DNA of 64,000 nucleotides from Flavobacterium sp. N2270 (GTDB taxonomy: Bacteria > Bacteroidota > Bacteroidia > Flavobacteriales > Flavobacteriaceae), in assembly GCF_025947225.1 (NCBI RefSeq), contig NZ_CP110005.1, positions 124,001 through 188,000 of the forward strand. The letters are read 5' to 3'. Position numbers and translations under genes: made by a program. Of this stretch, positions 43,251-50,713 are shown piece by piece (positions within the stretch are counted from its first letter, which is position 1; every line of letters starts with the position of its first letter). The notes under the pieces were generated by a model. That model saw only the letters and a program-made list of their open reading frames with translations, searched no databases and was not told the origin of the DNA.

Positions 43251-44410
43251 TAGTACATAATGGTTTTATGAAATTGCAATGGAACTTGTTCTAGTAAATT
43301 TGCTATATTACTTCCTGCATTACCACCACCATATACATTTGATTTGGTTGTTTTTCCTGTTTTCAAATGGAATTGAATGGCACTTGTTATTGCTTCTTTA
43401 TTATAGTCAACATCTATTACATTTGCACCACGATCCCTACGATTTTGGCGACTTCCAATATTAACAGTTGGCACTCCTAAATAGGCACATTCTCTAATTC
43501 CAACACTTGAGTTTCCAATCAAACAACTAGAATGATTCAATACATGTAGGAAATCTTTTCCCTCCATGTTTTTAAAAAAATGCACATTTGGTAATTTATT
43601 ATTTTCCCTGAATGCTCTTATTCCTGAAGAAGTACCATCGGCACCCGCGTCTACATTAGGCCAAAACCATAATGTGGGTTGATTTAATTCTGAAACGGCT
43701 TTTAAAGTTGTTTCAATATGTAATCTTGAATTTTGATATTCATTCGTTACTGGATGTTGCATAACCACCAAATAACCATTTGATAAATCAGGCTCTTCTC
43801 CTACTCCTCCATATTTTTCGTAAGGATTGAAAGGCAAAGTTGTACTGTTTTCTATAACTTGTTTTGCTAAATCAATAGAAGGACAACCTGTATTATATAC
43901 AAAATCTGGGTTTTCCCCTAATTTGATTACGCGTACTTTTGCATCTTCTGAAGCCACAAAATGATAATCGGATAATTTAGTAATTGCATGTCGAACTTTT
44001 TCGTCAATATTTCCTGTTACTTCACCTCCTTGAATGTGCGCTAATGGAATATTCATATACGATGCCGCAATCGCAGTTGCCATGGTTTCAAATCGATCGG
44101 CAACCGTTACTACAATATCCGGTTTTAAATTTTCAAATACCGATGATAATTCTAGGATACCTATTCCTGTAGTTTTTGCAGCAGCAGCTAAGTTTTCACC
44201 TTCTAAAACATTAAAAACTTTCGCACTAATTTCAAAGCCGTCTTTTAGAATATAATTAACCGCACTTCCGTATCTATCTAACAAAGCAGAAGCAGCAACT
44301 ACCAATTGTAATTCTAATTGTGGATGCTCTTTTATGGCTTGTAAAGCAGTTTTTATTCTACTATAACTAGGTCGTGCAGTAACAACTACACATATTTTTC
44401 TTTTTGACAT
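43250..44410 (-). CDS. Hydrolysing UDP-GlcNAc / UDP-diNAc-bacillosamine 2-epimerase
   Basis: A 386-residue GT-B-fold epimerase of the NeuC/LegG type. The N-terminus KICVVVTARPSYSRIKTAL is typical, and AHIQGGEVTGNIDEKVRHAI (about residues 125-145) holds the conserved catalytic-region acids and His of the hydrolysing epimerases. LGVPTVNIGSRQNRRDRG (about 330) binds uridine nucleotide. NeuC makes ManNAc from UDP-GlcNAc, LegG makes 2,4-diacetamido-2,4,6-trideoxymannose from UDP-diNAcBac; the two are hard to separate by eye. Presence of PglF/E/D homologues in the same locus favours LegG. Confidence 0.82.
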   Translation of the reverse strand: MSKRKICVVVTARPSYSRIKTALQAIKEHPQLELQLVVAASALLDRYGSAVNYILKDGFEISAKVFNVLEGENLAAAAKTTGIGILELSSVFENLKPDIVVTVADRFETMATAIAASYMNIPLAHIQGGEVTGNIDEKVRHAITKLSDYHFVASEDAKVRVIKLGENPDFVYNTGCPSIDLAKQVIENSTTLPFNPYEKYGGVGEEPDLSNGYLVVMQHPVTNEYQNSRLHIETTLKAVSELNQPTLWFWPNVDAGADGTSSGIRAFRENNKLPNVHFFKNMEGKDFLHVLNHSSCLIGNSSVGIRECAYLGVPTVNIGSRQNRRDRGANVIDVDYNKEAITSAIQFHLKTGKTTKSNVYGGGNAGSNIANLLEQVPLQFHKTIMY

Positions 44411-44411
44411 A

Positions 44412-45416
44412 TTAAGCTATATTTTCTGGGATTAAAAAATCCCATTGCTTTAAATCAACTAATAATTCTTTTCCAATAACATTTCGGAATTCTTTGGCAC
44501 TTATTCCTTTATTTCCAGGTTTTTTAGATTCTAAATCAGTTATGCTTAAAACACTTCCTTTTTTCAAATCCTTATTAACACTTAATGATTTTCCAAACAT
44601 AATTTTCAAATCATTAAACGTACGTACATCTTGTTTTGAATAATCTGAATGAATTGATTCTTCAATAGACCTTACTCCATTTACCAATTCTTTTGTTTCT
44701 TCTATAGTTAAAGAAGCTTTAGCATCTGGACCAAACATCTCTTTATTAAAAACTACATGAAATTCTAATATTGAAGCTCCCATTGCGACTGCAGCTAATG
44801 GCGCCACAATTCCAGCCGAATGATCTGAAAAACCTATTGGAATTTGAAATTTATTCTTTAATTTTTGTATTTCATTCAACCCCCATTGGCTAGCAACTGT
44901 TGGATAAGCAGTTGTACATTGCAACAAACTTAATTCATTACCATAAGGAGATAAAAAATTAATAGTTTGTTCAAGCTCTTCATAATCACTCATCCCTGAA
45001 GACAGTATAATTGGCTTTCCTGTAGCTGCAATTTTTTGTAACATCAAGTAATTATTCAATTCTCCAGATCCTATTTTGTATCTTAAAACACCTATTTCTT
45101 CTAATAATTCCACCGCAGCACAACTAAACGGGGAAGACATAAACTCAACTCCAACTTGATCACAATGTTCTTTTAATCCTTTCCATTGTTCAGGAGTAAA
45201 CTCCATTCGTTTCCAATACTCCATTCTAGTGGCATCCTCATAACTAAAATTAACCCTAAAGGACTCAAAAACACTACTTTCTGCTTCAGCAATATGTGTT
45301 TGAAATTTAACTGCATCTACTCCAGCTTTAGCTAATGCATCTATATAACTATGTGCAATACCTAAACTTCCCTCATGCGCTTGAGCAATTTCAGCTATTA
45401 TAAACACTTTCTTCAT
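44412..45416 (-). CDS. N,N'-diacetyllegionaminate / N-acetylneuraminate synthase
   Basis: A 334-residue NeuB-family enzyme condensing a 2-acetamido-mannose derivative with phosphoenolpyruvate. EIAQAHEGSLGIAHSYIDA (residues 8-26), AVKFQTH, FMSSPFSCAAVELLEE, YKIGSGELNN, SSGMSDYEE, GFSDHSAG and EFHVVFNKEMFGPDAKAS cover the barrel; residues about 270-334 form the SAF domain. It differs clearly from PseI at 30773, so two nonulosonic acid synthases are present. A TTG at 45422 is in frame, but the ATG at 45416 is the likely start. It is the first gene behind the promoter at 45458-45487 and lies 1 base from the epimerase gene. Confidence 0.87.
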   Translation of the reverse strand: MKKVFIIAEIAQAHEGSLGIAHSYIDALAKAGVDAVKFQTHIAEAESSVFESFRVNFSYEDATRMEYWKRMEFTPEQWKGLKEHCDQVGVEFMSSPFSCAAVELLEEIGVLRYKIGSGELNNYLMLQKIAATGKPIILSSGMSDYEELEQTINFLSPYGNELSLLQCTTAYPTVASQWGLNEIQKLKNKFQIPIGFSDHSAGIVAPLAAVAMGASILEFHVVFNKEMFGPDAKASLTIEETKELVNGVRSIEESIHSDYSKQDVRTFNDLKIMFGKSLSVNKDLKKGSVLSITDLESKKPGNKGISAKEFRNVIGKELLVDLKQWDFLIPENIA

Positions 45417-45457
45417 CTTCAAATGTGTTGAATTTCTAATAATTTTACATGTCTTGT

Positions 45458-45487
45458 CAAAAATAAGCTATTTTAAAGAAGGTACAA
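45458..45487 (-). promoter_or_regulatory. Promoter of the nonulosonic acid operon
   Basis: On the minus strand TTG (45485-45487), a 19-nt spacer and TATTTTTG (45458-45465) match TTG-N17..20-TAnnTTTG. The box ends 41 bases before the legI/neuB-like ATG, and the genes that follow on this strand are packed with overlaps. The rest of the 292-base gap to the divergent gene at 45709 has no coding signal that I trust. Confidence 0.65.
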
Positions 45488-45708
45488 ATTTATTTGGATT
45501 TTGTTTGTTTTAAAATTGAAGTGCAAGAAACCAATTATGAACTTATAAAGTTTACTGAAGTGCATTTTACGACAACTTTATTCATAACAAGGATACGCGT
45601 AATAAACAAACCTCAAGTCACTCTCCCCATCTCCTTTTCTCTAAGTCTCTCGACAAAAACTATTGACACAAAAAAGAAAATTATTTAATTTTAATTCAAA
45701 AAAGAACA

Positions 45709-46467
45709 ATGGCAAAAATAATCGCACCTTTTAAAGTTAAGGGAACCATAGACGATCTAAATTTTTACAACACACCAAACGGTAATTATGTCAGAACCAA
45801 AGGAAAAACAGGCATAACAAAAAAGCAATTCCAAGAAAACCCTATCTTCGACCGCATCCGACAACAAGGCAATGAGTTTGGAAGTTGTGTACTAAAAGCA
45901 AAAGCATTCAGGCTTACAGCAAAACAATTCTTCGACAAAGCAAAAGAAGGTTCCTTTGCAGGAAGAGTAAACAGCCTATTATTTGAAATACTAGAAGAAG
46001 ATACCAAACACCCTATTGGAGAACGCAAACTGGAAAACGGATTACAAACTCCCGACGGACCAACTCTTTTAGTAGGTTTTGAAGCCAATAAATCACGACC
46101 TCTAAGCAAAACATACAAACGAAAAATCACTTTCAATTGGGAAAAATTAGAACCAAACATCAAAGCCATAAACCCTGAAAAAGACATCAACTGGCCCGAT
46201 TCAGAAGCCAATCTTGTGCACCTGCAATTAGCCATTGCAAATTGGGACTATGAAAAAGATACTTGTGAAACCCTTTACAGCAATGAAATTACGCTAGAAA
46301 AAACAAGTAAAAAACACACCTTAAACTGGACACTCAACACGCCAAACGAGAAAAAACTTTGGATAGCATTCATATGCATTTCATTTTCAAATAAAATCAG
46401 AAAAAAAACCAAACCAGTCCATAAGAAAGAGAATACAGCAACCATACTAAGCTTTAAAAACCATTGA
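45709..46467 (+). CDS. Conserved Flavobacterium hypothetical (DUF6266-like layout)
   Basis: A 252-residue protein with no signal peptide or membrane helix. The N-terminal third (IAPFKVKGTIDDLNFYNTPN, VRTKGKTGI, FDRIRQQGNEFGSC) resembles a family of Flavobacterium hypotheticals I have seen in several copies per genome, and its order of motifs (short Gly strand, RxKG, IRxxGxEFG) loosely recalls DUF6266. The remainder is beta-rich. Base composition is more GC-rich than its neighbours and codons such as CGC, CTG and GCC are used more often. It is the only plus-strand gene in this stretch except the phosphatase, and has no link to polysaccharide synthesis that I can see. It may be a recent insertion. 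Confidence 0.7.
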   Translation: MAKIIAPFKVKGTIDDLNFYNTPNGNYVRTKGKTGITKKQFQENPIFDRIRQQGNEFGSCVLKAKAFRLTAKQFFDKAKEGSFAGRVNSLLFEILEEDTKHPIGERKLENGLQTPDGPTLLVGFEANKSRPLSKTYKRKITFNWEKLEPNIKAINPEKDINWPDSEANLVHLQLAIANWDYEKDTCETLYSNEITLEKTSKKHTLNWTLNTPNEKKLWIAFICISFSNKIRKKTKPVHKKENTATILSFKNH

Positions 46468-46814
46468 AGAAACGTAATCATCAAGACCCTCACAACATTA
46501 TTTTAATGTTGTAAACTTATCTATATCAGTATTACAAAGCGTTGATTCAAAAAAAAGTTGAAGAATTAGCACCTTAGTTTACATTAGGAATATAATGACC
46601 AGAAAGAATTTGAGACCATAAAAATCAGTCTCTTTGAGACCGATATTCTGGAAGTTGATTGCACAAGCCCTTAAAGTACGATAAGTTTCTACACAGACAA
46701 ATATTCTACACTCAAGCCCACCTGATTCCTATCCCCCAACCCTCCATTTCTCTTCACAATTCACCGCTACTTTTCACTAAATAAACTATCTTTGCATTAA
46801 ATTATAATGTTAAG
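46468..46814. other. 347-base spacer with a hairpin and possible coding debris
   Basis: The spacer has a 9-bp inverted repeat (ACAACATTA 46492-46500, TAATGTTGT 46504-46512) just after the hypothetical gene, without a T run. From about 46588 to 46724 one plus-strand frame reads like a protein (FETIKISLFETDILEVDC), broken by an in-frame TAA near 46671 and then continuing; this could be the debris of a lost gene but I cannot name it. TATCTTTG at 46787-46794 is a promoter-like box for the phosphatase. Confidence 0.4.
46787..46794 (+). promoter_or_regulatory. Candidate -7 promoter box of the CpsB-type phosphatase
   Basis: TATCTTTG fits TAnnTTTG and ends 20 bases before the ATG at 46815. No clear TTG is present at the -33 distance. 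Confidence 0.4.
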
Positions 46815-47549
46815 ATGTTTTCCATTTTCAAATCTAAACCAAAACTTAAAGAACTCATTCCAAGTGATTATGTGGATATCCATTCGCATCTTTTACCGGG
46901 AATAGATGATGGTGCACAAAATAAGGAGGATAGTCTTTTTATTTTGAACGAAATGAAGAAGTTAGGCTTTAAAAAAGTCATTACTACTCCGCATACGATT
47001 AAAAATGTGTGGGACAATTCGAAAGAAGATATTGAAAATACCTATACAAAGTTGAAAGCCGATTTACCCCAAGAAACTGACAACTTACAACTTGGTGTAG
47101 CATCGGAATATTTCATGGATGAAAATTTTTTAGCACAATTTAAAGCAGAACCGCTTTTAACGCTAAAAGACAATTACGTTTTAGTTGAAATGTCGTATTT
47201 AAATCCACCAATGCAGTTGTTGGAAATTCTTTTTGAATTGCAGCTAAAAGGCTACCAACCAGTATTGGCTCACCCAGAACGTTATAATTTTTACCACAAT
47301 AACTTTAAAATGTATGAGGAGTTAAAAAAGGCAGGTTGTTTATTTCAAATGAATTTACTTTCTTCTGTTGGTTATTATGGAAAAGAGGTTGCTATAGCAG
47401 CTGACACTCTTTTAGGAAAAAAGATGATTGATTTTGTTGGAAGTGACATTCATCATGAAAACCACATAAAGTCTTTTCAAAATAAAATTATTATTAAAAA
47501 TAAAGAAGCACTTGAAAAAGCAATAAGTGCTAATGTGTTTTTTAACTAA
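46815..47549 (+). CDS. CpsB/YwqE-type PHP-domain tyrosine-protein phosphatase
   Basis: A 244-residue metal-dependent phosphatase expected to dephosphorylate the Wzc-type kinase encoded opposite. PHP-domain metal motifs are complete: VDIHSHLLPGIDDGA (residues 19-33), VITTPHTI (about 55), GVASEYFMD (Glu), VLAHPERYNFY (about 155) and FVGSDIHHENH (about 215). This is not a low-molecular-weight Wzb-type enzyme. It converges on wzc with only 3 bases between the two stop codons and no terminator between, so read-through would give antisense RNA to wzc. Confidence 0.9.
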   Translation: MFSIFKSKPKLKELIPSDYVDIHSHLLPGIDDGAQNKEDSLFILNEMKKLGFKKVITTPHTIKNVWDNSKEDIENTYTKLKADLPQETDNLQLGVASEYFMDENFLAQFKAEPLLTLKDNYVLVEMSYLNPPMQLLEILFELQLKGYQPVLAHPERYNFYHNNFKMYEELKKAGCLFQMNLLSSVGYYGKEVAIAADTLLGKKMIDFVGSDIHHENHIKSFQNKIIIKNKEALEKAISANVFFN

Positions 47550-47552
47550 AAT

Positions 47553-49904
47553 TTATTTTTTAAAAATGTTTTTCCAAGATTTCTTGCTTTCACTTTCTGC
47601 TTCATAACCGTAACCATAGCCATAGCCATAGCCTTTTTTACCATTTGTATCGTTTAACAAAATTGACATATTAGGTAATTTGTTTTCTGAATATAGTTTT
47701 TGTGGAAGCTCCAGCATTCTTTTGTCTAAGAAATTAGCACGCGCTACATAAACGAATGCATTTGCATTTTTAGCAATAATTAAAGTGTCGGTAACCAAAC
47801 TTACTGGTGCCGTATCTACAATTATATAATTGTACTGTTTTTTTAATTCTTCAAAAGCAATATTCAATTTAGACCCCATTAGCAATTCTGCAGGATTTGG
47901 CGGAATCACTCCGGCAGGCAGTACATGTAAATTAGGAATCTCTTTACTGCTCACAATAAAATCGTTTATAGGGGCACTTGTTTTATCTGCTAAAAAGTTG
48001 GTTAACCCTTTTTGAGGCAATTGCATATAATCATCTAATTTAGGGTTACGAATATCTGCACCTATTAACAGTACTTTATCGTTAGATTGTGAAATTATTG
48101 ACGCTAAATTAACCGATACAAATGTTTTTCCTTCTTTAGGATAAGTAGAGGTTAAAAAAATGGTTTTCGCTGTTCCTTCTTCCACTTCATTGAGTAAGAA
48201 TTCTAAATTGGTCCTTATAATTCGCATGGCTTCTGCAGTTGTGGATCTCGATGAGTTTTCAACTAAAAGCACGCCGGTATCTAATCGAGGGATTTCACCT
48301 AAAAATGGTAACGTTGTAGCGCGTTCTATGTCTACTCTTGATTTAATTTTAGTATCGAATAAATCGTTGATATAGATTACTCCAAAAGGAATAAGTATCC
48401 CTAAAAGAAAACTTCCCAAGTAAATGACTTTTCTGTTTGGCGATACAGGAACCGAAGAGGAAATAGCCAAGTCAATTACTTTTGCATTAGGAGCTGTAAC
48501 CGCTAAAGAAATAGCCATTTCTTCTCTTTTTTGCAATAAGTAAAGAAACAAAGCTTCTTTTACATGCTGTTTTCTATCAATATCGCGAAACAAACGTTCT
48601 TGTGTAGGAATTTGAGCTATTTTACCTACCACTTTAGCTTTTTGTCGGGTTAAGTCTTGTTGTTGAATTCCTAAAGACGATTTATATTGTGCTAAACTCG
48701 CTTTAACGTTTTGCTTTAACGAAGTAATTTTAGCATCTAATGCTTTTACTAATGTGTTTTTTTCGCCTGCCGTTTTGGTAAGTTTATTGCGTTCTAAAAC
48801 TAATTTATTATAATCGGAAATTAAACTCGTTGCGCCTTGATCTTGCGCTATGATATTTGCGGGCAATGTTTCTGAAAAATCACTAGAATTAACATAGTCC
48901 ATCATGGTTTCAACCACTTTAATTTGGGTTAAGTTGGCCATTTTTTGCTTTTCCACTTCACTGGCATTTTCTAAAAACAAACCGGCTTCAGAAACGATAT
49001 CGGTAACTTGATTGGACTTTTTAAAAGCCTCCACATCTTGCTCTACCCCTTGAAGTTCTTTTGCAATAAGCTCTAAGCGCTGGTCTATAAATTTTGAGGT
49101 GTTTTCAGATACATATTTTTTATCATCAATTGCATCTTTATTATAATTTGACACCAATTCGTTTAAAAAATCAACGGCTTTTGATTTTACAGGATCAACA
49201 ATACTTAATTCTATAACACTCGTGTTTTTACTTAAAGTACTAACCAACAACCTGTTTCTAAAACTTTCTACGAGTTGTGCTTTGGGGTAATAATTCACCG
49301 CAATATTAAACTCTTTATTAAGACTGTAGTCTTTTGTTTTTATAAACTGTAAAACAGCTTCGTTTACTTTAATTTTTTCTCCATATTTAAATGTTCCTAT
49401 AGCAGAATCTGAATCGTTATAAAGTTTAAAAGAAGCAGCATCATGATGTGCAATGCGGTATTTTTTATAGCTACTAAAATAGTTTTCATCTGCTTTAAGC
49501 ACCACCATTTTAACAGGGTAACTTTTATACAATTCTTCCGACTTTACCCTCCCAATATTCATATAAACGGTTGTAAGCTCTAAATCTTGAATGGTTCTAT
49601 CAATTAACGTTCTCGATTTGATAACCTCAACTTCATTGTCTACATTACTTTTAATATTAGACAACATACCTAAATCTGAAAAAGCAGAAAGTTCGTTTGC
49701 AATTCCACCCTTTCGATCGTCTTTAACCAAAATCGTAGCATTGGCTTTATATTGAGGTACGGAATATCTTAAATACAAATAGGCTACAGCTAAACAAAGA
49801 AACACACCCAATACGAACCATTTCCATTGGGATAAATATTTATAAACCTCTTCTTTTAGGTTAAAGTTGTTTGATGAACTAATTGAGCTTTCTGTTTTTT
49901 GCAT
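47553..49904 (-). CDS. wzc: Wzc-like polysaccharide co-polymerase and BY-kinase
   Basis: A 783-residue inner-membrane protein controlling polymer length and export. The N-terminal Wzz domain has TM1 (about residues 30-50) and a long periplasmic coiled-coil region (about 270-430), ending with TM2 (about 500). The kinase domain shows Walker A TYPKEGKTFVSVNLASI (about 585), Walker A' VLLIGADIRNPKL with the Asp and Walker B YIIVDTAPVSLVTD. The C-terminal tail carries five Gly-Tyr repeats, the expected autophosphorylation cluster, encoded by a near-perfect hexanucleotide repeat. It follows wza by one base. The convergent PHP phosphatase is its likely partner. Confidence 0.92.
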   Translation of the reverse strand: MQKTESSISSSNNFNLKEEVYKYLSQWKWFVLGVFLCLAVAYLYLRYSVPQYKANATILVKDDRKGGIANELSAFSDLGMLSNIKSNVDNEVEVIKSRTLIDRTIQDLELTTVYMNIGRVKSEELYKSYPVKMVVLKADENYFSSYKKYRIAHHDAASFKLYNDSDSAIGTFKYGEKIKVNEAVLQFIKTKDYSLNKEFNIAVNYYPKAQLVESFRNRLLVSTLSKNTSVIELSIVDPVKSKAVDFLNELVSNYNKDAIDDKKYVSENTSKFIDQRLELIAKELQGVEQDVEAFKKSNQVTDIVSEAGLFLENASEVEKQKMANLTQIKVVETMMDYVNSSDFSETLPANIIAQDQGATSLISDYNKLVLERNKLTKTAGEKNTLVKALDAKITSLKQNVKASLAQYKSSLGIQQQDLTRQKAKVVGKIAQIPTQERLFRDIDRKQHVKEALFLYLLQKREEMAISLAVTAPNAKVIDLAISSSVPVSPNRKVIYLGSFLLGILIPFGVIYINDLFDTKIKSRVDIERATTLPFLGEIPRLDTGVLLVENSSRSTTAEAMRIIRTNLEFLLNEVEEGTAKTIFLTSTYPKEGKTFVSVNLASIISQSNDKVLLIGADIRNPKLDDYMQLPQKGLTNFLADKTSAPINDFIVSSKEIPNLHVLPAGVIPPNPAELLMGSKLNIAFEELKKQYNYIIVDTAPVSLVTDTLIIAKNANAFVYVARANFLDKRMLELPQKLYSENKLPNMSILLNDTNGKKGYGYGYGYGYEAESESKKSWKNIFKK
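47604..47633 (-). repeat. Hexanucleotide tandem repeat encoding the Gly-Tyr tail of Wzc
   Basis: Five units of GGN-TAY, the first three identical (GGCTATGGCTATGGCTAT), encode five Gly-Tyr pairs. Unit gain or loss would keep the reading frame but change the number of tyrosines. Confidence 0.85.
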
Positions 49905-49905
49905 T

Positions 49906-50667
49906 TTATCGTATTGTAATAGCTAAAATAGTAACTAGTAATGAAATAGCCGAGATGGCTACTGTTAAATTTGGTCCAACTACTGATGAATTTACTTTTG
50001 TTTTATTGGGTTCAACATACACTACATCGTTTTGAGCCAAATAATAATATTCGGAATTTAAAAAGTCGGAGTTTGTTAAATCAATTTGTTGAGTTGTTTT
50101 AACTCCATTTTTTTCGCGAATGACCAAAATGTTTTTTCGTTTTCCGTAAACCGTAAGATCTCCTGCCATACTCAATGCTTCTAACACTGTAATTCTTTCG
50201 CTATTAACAGTAAAAGTTCCTGGTTTTGCTACTTCTCCTAAAACTGAAACTTTAAAATTTAAGATTCTCATATGAATTATGGCATCTTTTACATGGTCTT
50301 TTAATATTGATTTTAATTTATCAATGGCTTCTGTTTTAGTTAAACCACCTAATACAATATCTCCTAACATTGGAAATTGAATGGCTCCCTTACTGTTTAC
50401 TATATAGGCTTGGACTTGTTCATTTACCGCAATGACTTCGGTAGCATTTTGTATGGCTACACTTTTTAAATTATAAGGTGCGGCTACTTCAGGATTTTCA
50501 GAGCTAACCATAATAGACAATACATCATCCGGTTGTATGGTAGGTTCATATTGTGTGGCACTGGAAGTGATATTGTTATTTTGTAAATACACTATATTTT
50601 CTTTTGAAGCACAGGAAGCTATCAAAAAGGAAAATAGTACTAGATATATTGCATTTTTAAATTTCAT
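49906..50667 (-). CDS. wza: Wza-type polysaccharide export lipoprotein
   Basis: A 253-residue outer-membrane polysaccharide export protein. The lipoprotein signal is AIYLVLFSFLIASC with Cys19. The PES domain begins TIQPDDVLSIMVSSENPEV (about residue 45), followed by IQFPMLGDIVLGGLTKTEAI, and one SLBB domain (VLGEVAKPGTFTV, about 150-160). A C-terminal hydrophobic helix (about 228-252) ends the protein, as in many Bacteroidota Wza homologues, which are shorter than E. coli Wza (about 380). It is one base upstream of wzc. A TATATTTG box lies in the 46-base gap before it. Confidence 0.9.
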   Translation of the reverse strand: MKFKNAIYLVLFSFLIASCASKENIVYLQNNNITSSATQYEPTIQPDDVLSIMVSSENPEVAAPYNLKSVAIQNATEVIAVNEQVQAYIVNSKGAIQFPMLGDIVLGGLTKTEAIDKLKSILKDHVKDAIIHMRILNFKVSVLGEVAKPGTFTVNSERITVLEALSMAGDLTVYGKRKNILVIREKNGVKTTQQIDLTNSDFLNSEYYYLAQNDVVYVEPNKTKVNSSVVGPNLTVAISAISLLVTILAITIR

Positions 50668-50687
50668 TCTCTTCTTTTAAATTTTAA

Positions 50688-50695
50688 CAAATATA
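50688..50695 (-). promoter_or_regulatory. Candidate internal -7 promoter box before wza
   Basis: TATATTTG on the minus strand fits TAnnTTTG, 21 bases before the wza ATG. A -33 TTG is missing. It would allow wza-wzc to be transcribed apart from the upstream genes. Confidence 0.3.
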
Positions 50696-50713
50696 AGATT
50701 CTTTATATAACTT

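Noticed and set aside
45494..45688. 64-codon open frame upstream of the hypothetical gene
   Set aside because: It covers the promoter of the minus-strand operon, has no family resemblance and no plausible leader of its own.
45786..46235. 149-codon open frame opposite the hypothetical gene at 45709
   Set aside because: Antisense to a frame with recognisable family features; Ser/Phe/Leu-rich translation typical of a shadow.
46492..46512. Terminator after the hypothetical gene
   Set aside because: The 9-bp hairpin is AT-rich and not followed by a T run, so termination is doubtful.
47604..47633. CRISPR-like or minisatellite array
   Set aside because: The repeat is a coding hexamer inside wzc; no spacers exist and no CRISPR array or cas gene is visible in the window.
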